Positions 57,911 to 64,000 of a stretch of DNA of 64,000 nt are shown piece after piece. The number at the start of each line of letters is the position of its first letter. Position 1 is the first letter of the stretch. Below the pieces are notes generated by a model, which saw only the letters and a list, made by a program, of their open reading frames with translations, ran no database searches and had not been told where the DNA came from. A program made the translations under genes and the position numbers. Source of the DNA: Microbacterium sp. zg-Y1090 (GTDB lineage: Bacteria; Actinomycetota; Actinomycetes; Actinomycetales; Microbacteriaceae); contig NZ_CP126742.1 of the NCBI RefSeq assembly GCF_030246945.1, positions 2,356,001 to 2,420,000 of the forward strand, given 5' to 3'.

Positions 57911-58906
57911 ATGCCCTCCGTTCCCGACGCCCCCGCCTCCGCGCCCTTCGACCCCGCTTCGGCGACGATCGCGGTCGTCACCTACAACCGGTCGGGCCTG
58001 CTGACGCGGCTGCTCGAGAGCATCTCGAACATGGAGCCCAAGCCCGGTCACCTCGTCATCGTCGACAACGCATCGACCGATGACACCACCGACGTCGTCG
58101 AATCGTTCCGCGACGGCATCGGCACCGAGATCGTGTACCGGCGCCTGGACACCAACACCGGCGGCTCCGGCGGGTTCAGCGAGGGGATGCGCATCGCCTA
58201 CGAGCTGGGATCGACGTGGATCTGGCTCATGGACGACGACGTCGAGGTCATGCCCGACGGCCTCGCCCGCATGGGCGCGTGGGCCCCGCGGTTCAAGTCC
58301 ATCCAGGGGCGGCGCTACGACTACGACGGCAGCGAGTTCTACTGGCAGTACCGCATCGCCGAGTCGATGGCCATTCCGATCCCCTTCGCCCCTGCCGGAT
58401 TCGACGACTCCGGCTACAAGGTGATGAACTCCGGCTGCTTCGAGGGGATGTTCATCCACCGCGACATCGTCGCGCAGATCGGCCTGCCGGATCCGCGGTT
58501 CTTCATCTACTGGGACGACCAGATGTACGGCTGGCTGGCCTCGCGAAAGACCACCGCCGTCATCGTCGACGAGTTCGTGCTGCGCCGCACGCGTGAGATC
58601 CGCCAGTGGGACATGGGCATCCGCCACATGAACGCCTCCAGCGACGCCTACCGGTACTACATCATGCGCAACCGCGGTCATATGAAGCAGTACTACCGGG
58701 CGCTGGGCGTGTACCAGCCCGTGCTGTTCGGGCTCGGAACCGCGCTGACCTTCGGCAAGGAGCTCATCCGGCTGCTGTTCGTCGAGCACACCGTCCGTGG
58801 CACGTCGAACCTGTTCCGCGGTCTCCGCGACGGGCGCAAGATCGCCAAGGATGCCACGTGGAAGCCGATGCCTCCGCTCGCGGTCTCCGCTCCGACCGAC
58901 CACTGA
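57911..58906 (+). CDS. GT2 glycosyltransferase, GlfT1-like galactofuranosyltransferase
   Basis: A 331-aa GT-A transferase: AVVTYNRSGLLTRLLESI at the N-terminus, NTGGSGGFSEGMRIA, metal-binding WLMDDDV (DDD 108-110) and the acceptor-side FFIYWDDQMYGWL (WDD 201-203). The pattern GGSGGF...DDD...WDD is that of GlfT1, which adds the first galactofuranose residues to the lipid-linked linker in mycobacterial arabinogalactan. The C-terminus is basic and helical, probably membrane-associated. The acceptor in this organism is unknown; UDP-Galf donor is inferred from family. Confidence 0.85.
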   Translation: MPSVPDAPASAPFDPASATIAVVTYNRSGLLTRLLESISNMEPKPGHLVIVDNASTDDTTDVVESFRDGIGTEIVYRRLDTNTGGSGGFSEGMRIAYELGSTWIWLMDDDVEVMPDGLARMGAWAPRFKSIQGRRYDYDGSEFYWQYRIAESMAIPIPFAPAGFDDSGYKVMNSGCFEGMFIHRDIVAQIGLPDPRFFIYWDDQMYGWLASRKTTAVIVDEFVLRRTREIRQWDMGIRHMNASSDAYRYYIMRNRGHMKQYYRALGVYQPVLFGLGTALTFGKELIRLLFVEHTVRGTSNLFRGLRDGRKIAKDATWKPMPPLAVSAPTDH

Positions 58907-58923
58907 CACCGAGGAGGCCCCTC

Positions 58924-60831
58924 GTGGCTCACGTGCTTCAGACCGCCGTCCTGCCCTTGGACCGGGATCCCGACCTGCTCCCCCTCTACGTCGACCCCGA
59001 GACGTGGACGTCGATCGATGAGGAGCCCGTGCGGGTCAGCTCGGTCGCCCAGCTCGGCAACATCCTCGGCCGCCACCGCGCCCGCATCGTCGCCGGCCGC
59101 CGGGTGTCGTTCGGAACCTACTTCAACGCGTTCCCCGCCTCGTACTGGCAGCACTGGACCGCGGTGCGTGACGTGACGCTGACCGTGCGCACCGACGGCC
59201 CGGCGACCATCCTGGTCTACCGCTCAAACGGCACCGGCGTGAAGCAGCGCATCGAGACGCGCGAGGTCACCGGCTCCTCGACCACGCACTTCACGCTGCG
59301 ACTCGATCAGTACAGCGACGGCGGCTGGATCTGGTTCGACATCGCCGCCGACGAGACGGATGCCGTCTTCGAGGGGGCCGACTGGTCCACCGAGCAGGAG
59401 CCGGTCCGCGCGGGCCGGGCATCCATCGGCATCACCACCTACAACAAGCCGGACTACTGCGTCGGGACGCTGCGCGACCTCTCCGAGTCCGGAGACCTCC
59501 TCGAGCTGGTCGACCGCGTCTTCCTCATCGATCAAGGCACGCAGCTGGTCGCCGACGAGGAGGGCTACGACGAGGTCGCCGGCGCCCTCGGCGACACCCT
59601 CCAGGTGATCCGTCAACCCAACCTCGGCGGCTCGGGCGGATTCGCGCGCGCGATGCTCGAGACCCTCGACCGCCCCGACAGCGACTTCGTCCAGCTGCTC
59701 GACGACGACGTGCGCATCGAGCCGGAGTCGCTGCGCCGGTCGATCGTCTTCGGCCGCTACGCCTCGACGCCGACGATCGTGGGCGCCCACATGTTCGACC
59801 TGCTCGATCGCGCCAAGCTGCACGCGTGGGCGGAGGTCGTCGACGACGAGCCGTTCATGTGGCGCACGCTCTACCAGGAGCGCATGCCGCACGATTTCTC
59901 GGTGGCGAACCTGCGGCAGTCGCCGACGCTGCACATGCGCCTGGACGCCGACTACAACGGCTGGTGGATGTGCCTCATCCCGGTGGAGGTCATCCGCGCC
60001 GTCGGGCTGTCGCTTCCGGCCTTCATCAAATGGGACGACGCGGAGTTCTGCCTGCGTGCACGCGACGCCGGCTACCCCACGGTGTCGCTGCCGGGCGCTG
60101 CCCTCTGGCACGTGTCCTGGGTCGGCAAGGACGACTCGATCGACTGGCAGGCCTACTTCCATGCGCGCAACCGCATCGTCGCCGGCTTGCTGCACTCGCG
60201 CGCGCCGGGCGGTGGAACCCTGCTGCGGCACAGCCGTCGGGTGGACCTGAAGCACCTGATGATGATGCAGTACTACCCCGTGGCGCTGCGGCACAAGGCG
60301 CTGCGCGACGTGCTCTCCGGCCCTGCGCACATGACGCGGACGCTGGCCACGGCGATGCCGGAGGCCCGGGCACTGGCTCCGAGCTTCCCCGAGACGGTCG
60401 TGCACAAGGACGACGGCGTCCCGCTGCGCTCGCGTCGCGGTCGCCAGGTCTTCCGCTGGTCCCGGCGAAACGACTACGACAACCCCACCGGCTGGCGGCT
60501 GCGGCTGTTCACCGCGTCGACCCTCGTCGCGCACTGGCTGCACGCGCCCCGCCCGGAGAACCTGGCGATGCCCGAGGTCGAGTTCGGCAAGAACGACGCG
60601 CACTGGTGGCGCCTGCCCCGCTACGACAGCGCGCTGGTGAGCGCCGCCGACGGATCCGGGAAGAACATCTACACCCGCGACCGGGCCAAGTACCGCCGGA
60701 TGCTGGTGGACAGCGTACGCCTGCACCGCCGGCTGCGGCGGGAATGGCCACGACTGTCGGCGCAGTACCGCGCCGCGCTGCCCGAGATCACGGGCGAGCA
60801 GTCGTGGCGCGAGGTGTTCCGCGACCGCTGA
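58924..60831 (+). CDS. glfT2: galactofuranosyltransferase GlfT2-like, bifunctional galactan polymerase
   Basis: A 635-aa protein of the length and domain order of mycobacterial GlfT2 (637 aa): N-terminal beta-barrel/CBM-like domain (~1-165), GT-A core (~166-430) with TTYNKPDYCVGTLRDL, NLGGSGGFARAM, metal site LLDDDVRIEPES (DDD 260-262), catalytic WDDAEF (D371/D372) and WHVSWVGKDDS (His396), and a C-terminal helical domain. Known GlfT2 makes alternating beta-1,5 and beta-1,6 galactofuran. GTG 58924 with GAGGAGG upstream. Product here inferred as a galactofuran-type chain. Confidence 0.9.
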   Translation: MAHVLQTAVLPLDRDPDLLPLYVDPETWTSIDEEPVRVSSVAQLGNILGRHRARIVAGRRVSFGTYFNAFPASYWQHWTAVRDVTLTVRTDGPATILVYRSNGTGVKQRIETREVTGSSTTHFTLRLDQYSDGGWIWFDIAADETDAVFEGADWSTEQEPVRAGRASIGITTYNKPDYCVGTLRDLSESGDLLELVDRVFLIDQGTQLVADEEGYDEVAGALGDTLQVIRQPNLGGSGGFARAMLETLDRPDSDFVQLLDDDVRIEPESLRRSIVFGRYASTPTIVGAHMFDLLDRAKLHAWAEVVDDEPFMWRTLYQERMPHDFSVANLRQSPTLHMRLDADYNGWWMCLIPVEVIRAVGLSLPAFIKWDDAEFCLRARDAGYPTVSLPGAALWHVSWVGKDDSIDWQAYFHARNRIVAGLLHSRAPGGGTLLRHSRRVDLKHLMMMQYYPVALRHKALRDVLSGPAHMTRTLATAMPEARALAPSFPETVVHKDDGVPLRSRRGRQVFRWSRRNDYDNPTGWRLRLFTASTLVAHWLHAPRPENLAMPEVEFGKNDAHWWRLPRYDSALVSAADGSGKNIYTRDRAKYRRMLVDSVRLHRRLRREWPRLSAQYRAALPEITGEQSWREVFRDR

Positions 60832-60834
60832 GCG

Positions 60835-61584
60835 TCAGCGCTTCGGCGTTCCGTAGTCCTCGTCATAGCGCGCGAGCACCTCCTCGATGGGCGCGTCCAT
60901 CACCAGACGCCCACCGTCCAGGTACAGGCCGCGCGTGCAGAAGCGGCGCAGATCGCGCTCGTTGTGGCTGACGAAGAACAGCGTGCGCCCCTGCGCGAGC
61001 AGTTCGTCGATGCGACGGTAGCACTTCTCGCGGAAGGCTTTGTCCCCGACCGCCAGCACTTCGTCGACCAGCAGTATCGGCTCTTCGAGCTGGGAGACGA
61101 CGGCGAACGCCAGTCGTACCTTCATTCCGCTGGAGAGGTGCTTGTAGGGGGTGTCCACTGCGTCGGCGAGTTCGGCGAACGCGATGATGCCGTCGAAGCG
61201 ACGGCTCACCTCCGCCCGCGTCATCCCGTGCAGCCCCGACGTCAGGTAGACGTTCTCGCGCACCGTGAGGTCGCCGACGAACCCGCCCGTGATCTCGATG
61301 AGGGGCGCCACACCTCCGTTCACGACGACCTCCCCCACGTCGGGCAGCAGCACCCCCGCGACCAGCTTCAGCAGCGTGGATTTGCCCTGACCATTGCGAC
61401 CCACGACGCCGATCGCCTCACCGGGGCGCACGGTGAACGAGACATCTTTGAGCGCCCAGAACTCCCCCGGCCGGCTGCGACGCGAGCGCCCGGCGAACAG
61501 GTCCTTGAGATTGCGGCCGCCACGGCGGCCACGGCGGAAGCGCACCCCCAGATCACGGGCTTCTATCGCGAAGTCGACGCCCAT
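60835..61584 (-). CDS. polysaccharide ABC exporter, ATP-binding subunit (Wzt-like)
   Basis: A 249-aa ATPase: Walker A GRNGQGKST (62-70), signature HLSSGMKVR (~149-157), Walker B PILLVDEVLAVGD (D174/E175) and H-loop VSHNERDL. The insert after Walker A and the MDVEV-like GGVAPLIEITGGF stretch are typical for Wzt/TagH/RfbE exporters of lipid-linked glycans. There is no C-terminal carbohydrate-binding domain, as in mycobacterial Rv3781. Overlaps the permease gene by one base (TGATG). Converges with the glfT2 gene, three bases apart. Confidence 0.92.
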   Translation of the reverse strand: MGVDFAIEARDLGVRFRRGRRGGRNLKDLFAGRSRRSRPGEFWALKDVSFTVRPGEAIGVVGRNGQGKSTLLKLVAGVLLPDVGEVVVNGGVAPLIEITGGFVGDLTVRENVYLTSGLHGMTRAEVSRRFDGIIAFAELADAVDTPYKHLSSGMKVRLAFAVVSQLEEPILLVDEVLAVGDKAFREKCYRRIDELLAQGRTLFFVSHNERDLRRFCTRGLYLDGGRLVMDAPIEEVLARYDEDYGTPKR

Positions 61585-62375
61585 CACAGCTCCTTCAACA
61601 CCGCGGGCTCGAGGCGCCGGAACACCAGCACGCCCAGCACGAGCACCAGCACACTGACGCAGGCCGAGCCGACGACCGCCGCAGTGTCCCACTGATCGGG
61701 GAAGAAGCCGACGCGGTACAGCGTGAAGATGCCGGCCAACGGGTTGATGACGGCGAGGTCGGCGAACGCACCGGGAAGGTCCTTCACACCGTAGATCACC
61801 GGCGAGGCGTAGAAGAGCGCCCGCAGCACCAGACGCGTGGTCCGCTCCAGATCCGCCCACAGCACACACAGCGGCGCGACGATGAGGCCGAGCCCGACCA
61901 GCAACATCGCCTGCAGCAGCACGGCCAGCGGGAACCACAGCAGGCCCCAGCCGGCGTGCGCTCCCGCGAACACAGCGAAACCGATCAGCACAGGCAGCGA
62001 GCAGAGGAACTCGATCCCCTTGCTCAGCACGATGCGGTTGACCCAGATCGACCTGGGGATCGAGGTGGAGCGCACGAGCCGCGCGTCCTTGTTGAACGCC
62101 CTCGTGAAGTCACTCACGGCGGCGTTGAACCACACCCAGGGCAGCAGCGCCGTGATCAGGAACACGATGTACGGGTTCTCACCGACGCCGCGGTTGAAGA
62201 TCTGCGTGAAGACGAACCAGTAGATCCCGCTCATGACCAAGGGGTCGAGCACCGACCAGAGATACCCCAGCGCGCTGGTTGCGTAGCGCACCTTCAGATC
62301 GCGCGCGGTCAGCAGCCAGAGGGAGTGGAGATAGCGCCGCGGAGAACCGGGGGTACCGACGGTCGCACTGGTCAC
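61584..62375 (-). CDS. polysaccharide ABC exporter, permease subunit (Wzm-like)
   Basis: A 263-aa ABC-2 permease with six membrane helices: LWLLTARDLKVRYATSALGYLWSVLDPL at the amphipathic N-terminus, NPYIVFLITALLPWVWFNAAVSD, and NPLAGIFTLYR in the last part. Together with the ATPase it should flip an undecaprenyl-linked glycan, as Rv3783-Rv3781 do for galactan. GTG 62375 is placed 6 nt after TAGACT. Its tail (VLKEL) runs into the ATPase start. Confidence 0.92.
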   Translation of the reverse strand: MTSATVGTPGSPRRYLHSLWLLTARDLKVRYATSALGYLWSVLDPLVMSGIYWFVFTQIFNRGVGENPYIVFLITALLPWVWFNAAVSDFTRAFNKDARLVRSTSIPRSIWVNRIVLSKGIEFLCSLPVLIGFAVFAGAHAGWGLLWFPLAVLLQAMLLVGLGLIVAPLCVLWADLERTTRLVLRALFYASPVIYGVKDLPGAFADLAVINPLAGIFTLYRVGFFPDQWDTAAVVGSACVSVLVLVLGVLVFRRLEPAVLKEL

Positions 62376-62381
62376 GCACCG

Positions 62382-62387
62382 AGTCTA
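62382..62387 (-). promoter_or_regulatory. -10 box of the wzm-wzt operon (leaderless GTG)
   Basis: TAGACT on the minus strand, 6 nt before GTG 62375. Confidence 0.5.
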
Positions 62388-62598
62388 CGGTCCACCTCCA
62401 TCGCTCAGCTGACGACGCCGGGCAAACGCCGCGGTGGCGGAGGGTTAGGATCGTACGGGAATCCGCCGCCGTCACCGGCAAGAGCTTCGCACCCCCTGGG
62501 AAGGCCGCCACCCGCTTTACTATGTGCTCGCATTCAACGCCTCGTCCGATAGGCATCCCCCTGCCGTCATCCGACTCGCCGCGCCGGTGCGAGAACCT

Positions 62599-63570
62599 AT
62601 GAGCCGCCTCGCGATCGTCGCCCACTGGGATCCCCGCGGCGCCGCAGCGCCGCATTTCCTGCAACTGCTGGATCAGCTGTCATCGACCTTCGACGACGTC
62701 GTCGTCGCCAGCACGAGCGTGCTCACCGACGATGCCTCCCAGGCCATACGCCAACGCGCGTCCCTCGTCACACGCCCGAACATCGGGCAGGATTTCGGCT
62801 CATGGCACCAGGTGCTCGCTGACAACGGGTTCGCCCAGGATTACGACGAGCTGCTGCTCACGAACGACACCTACGTCGGCCTGCTCCGCCCCCTCGACGC
62901 CATGATCGAGGAGATGTCGACGAAGCCGGCGGATGTGTGGGGGATCACGGGGTCCGCCCGGCACGGACGGCACATCCAGAGCTACTTCCTGTACTTCACC
63001 CGACCCGCCCTGCATTCGCAGGCGTTCGAGCGGTTCTGGCGCGGGTGGCGCCCCGCCCCGACGCGCATGGCGACGATCATGGCGCACGAGATCGGACTCA
63101 GCAGGGCGTTCCGCGAGGCCGGATTCGCTCTGGGAACGTACTTCACCCCGACCGACGGCGAGCGGATGCGGGCGATCCGGAGAGGCACGCGCATGCTCCG
63201 CCTTCGGCACGTGCGCTGGCCGGCGGTGTTCCCCACCGCATCCGATGCTCATTTCGACCCCCGCCGGAAGAACGACCTGACGCAGGCGGACGCGCTCAAC
63301 GCGGCCATCGTGTATGCCGACTCCGTTTTCGCGTCCGAGCGGATGCCGCTGGTGAAGTTCGACACCCTGCGCTACGACTCGCACTGGCTCGACACGGAAA
63401 AGCTGCTCAGCCTCTGCGAGGACGCCTACCCCGGAGCTTTCGCCGGCGTCCGCGAGTATCTGCGCGAGACGGACCCCCTCTACCCCGACCGCCCCACGGA
63501 CAACCGCCCTCCCGCGCGCCTCTCCCGGTGGACCGCGCATCGTGTCGGCTACTCCGCGCGTCCCGTTTAG
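62599..63570 (+). CDS. RgpF-like rhamnan-synthesis glycosyltransferase
   Basis: A 323-aa protein of the rhamnan synthesis F family (RgpF): MSRLAIVAHWDPRGAAAPHFLQLLDQL, the diagnostic NIGQDFGSWHQVL and YDELLLTNDTYVGLLRPLDAMIEEM, then VWGITGSARHGRHIQSYFLYFTRPAL. RgpF enzymes extend L-rhamnose side chains of cell-wall polymers. ATG 62599 chosen at the family start; an in-frame GTG at 62524 would add 25 residues. TACTAT (62518-62523) is a possible -10 box with a leader of about 70 nt. Diverges from wzm across 223 bp. Confidence 0.82.
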   Translation: MSRLAIVAHWDPRGAAAPHFLQLLDQLSSTFDDVVVASTSVLTDDASQAIRQRASLVTRPNIGQDFGSWHQVLADNGFAQDYDELLLTNDTYVGLLRPLDAMIEEMSTKPADVWGITGSARHGRHIQSYFLYFTRPALHSQAFERFWRGWRPAPTRMATIMAHEIGLSRAFREAGFALGTYFTPTDGERMRAIRRGTRMLRLRHVRWPAVFPTASDAHFDPRRKNDLTQADALNAAIVYADSVFASERMPLVKFDTLRYDSHWLDTEKLLSLCEDAYPGAFAGVREYLRETDPLYPDRPTDNRPPARLSRWTAHRVGYSARPV

Positions 63571-63582
63571 CGAGGAAGCAAC

Positions 63583-64000
63583 ATGATTCCGCTCCGACAG
63601 CAAGCAGTCGTGGCCGCGCGAGACGCGAGCCGCTACGCAAGATCCGTCCCTGCGGTGCGCCGTGTGCTCGAACGCAGCGACCCCGCCCGGCGCGTCCGGC
63701 GACTCCTGCGCGCCGGCATCATCGACGCGAATCTCTACGCCCGGCAGCTCGGCGTATCAGCCATCACCGAGAAGGAAGCCGCGGAGCACTACGTGCGCCA
63801 GGGCCACCTCGAGGGGATGACGCTCAACGCGCTGGTCGACAACTACCTCCTGAACGAGTCCATCGACTCGCAGGGCCGTCCGATCATCTACGAGTACGTG
63901 GCCAGACGCGATTGGTCCATCCCGGTGAGCCCTGTGTGGGACGTGCGGGCGACGCTGCGTCGGCATCCTGAGGCCTCCGCCCATCCCGGCGGGCCGGTGG
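63583..64000 (+). CDS. N-terminus of a probable glycan-cluster protein, truncated by window edge
   Basis: 139 complete codons are visible with no stop. ATG 63583 follows GAGGAAG and begins 12 bp after the rgpF-like gene, so it is in the same operon. Visible sequence is basic and helical (VPAVRRVLERSDPARRVRRLLRAGIIDANLYARQLGV), then AAEHYVRQGHLEGMTLNALVDNYLL, a pattern seen at the N-termini of some multi-domain wall glycosyltransferases, and IYEYVARRDWSIPVSPVWDV. Not assignable with certainty. Confidence 0.7.
   Translation, partial: MIPLRQQAVVAARDASRYARSVPAVRRVLERSDPARRVRRLLRAGIIDANLYARQLGVSAITEKEAAEHYVRQGHLEGMTLNALVDNYLLNESIDSQGRPIIYEYVARRDWSIPVSPVWDVRATLRRHPEASAHPGGPV

Overview
The window is high-GC (roughly 70% or more, strong third-position G/C) actinobacterial chromosome. 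Protein content points to Microbacteriaceae, most likely a Microbacterium-like organism: single-chain Kgd, SigR/RsrA, two WhiB proteins, MtrA-MtrB-LpqB, SecA and a metallopeptidase/DUF3499 pair. From memory, the order whiB1-pdtaS, rsrA-sigR, aroA, rsgA, Rv3235-like, secA, hpf, comF, lpqB, mtrB, mtrA, ahcY, DUF3499, metallopeptidase, whiB2, manA follows the Mycobacterium tuberculosis block Rv3219-Rv3260, so most of the window is core genome. I see no integrase, transposase, CRISPR array, tRNA or rRNA.

Layout. 1-8.3 kb: minus-strand metabolic and envelope genes (NUDIX, thiamine-binding protein, GT87-type mannosyltransferase, NAD(P)HX dehydratase, two CNNM/CBS membrane proteins, GuaB1) with one plus-strand ene-reductase. 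8.5-18.6 kb: kgd, the thiol-stress pair sigR-rsrA facing aroA-rsgA-bcp, then whiB1 and pdtaS. 18.6-23.7 kb: a SAF-domain protein with a CpaE-like ATPase, a small excisionase-type regulator, two unrecognised proteins, an Rv3235-family protein and an AlaA-type aminotransferase. 23.8-33.8 kb: secA, hpf, comF and the envelope-sensing operon mtrA-mtrB-lpqB. 34.0-39.5 kb: a tightly overlapping GDPD-membrane/DUF4129/DUF4350/MoxR/DUF58 operon. 39.5-44.5 kb: an accessory-looking block (small HTH protein, ClpN-SRPBCC fusion, aquaporin, katG, furA) lying between DUF58 and its usual partners SpoIIM and RDD (44.6-46.4 kb). 46.4-46.8 kb: three copies of a 73-bp palindromic repeat. 46.8-55.1 kb: ahcY, DUF3499, metallopeptidase, DUF5719, a 948-aa membrane glycosyltransferase, whiB2, manA. 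55.2-64 kb: a cell-wall glycan locus with two Wzy/WaaL-like proteins, GlfT1- and GlfT2-like galactofuranosyltransferases, a Wzm/Wzt exporter, an RgpF-like transferase and one truncated gene.

Regulation visible in the DNA. Many genes carry a TANNNT -10 hexamer 6-9 nt before the start codon, as expected for leaderless transcripts. sigR has a SigR/SigH-type promoter inside the beginning of divergent aroA. furA, the small HTH gene and whiB2 each have a dyad overlapping the promoter. Strong hairpin terminators separate convergent operons, and three of them contain GGATGCC/GGCATCC in the stem.

The most interesting parts are the galactan-type glycan locus in a lineage not expected to make mycolyl-arabinogalactan, the triplicated long palindromes, and the 5-kb oxidative/osmotic block that interrupts the MoxR-DUF58-SpoIIM-RDD cluster.
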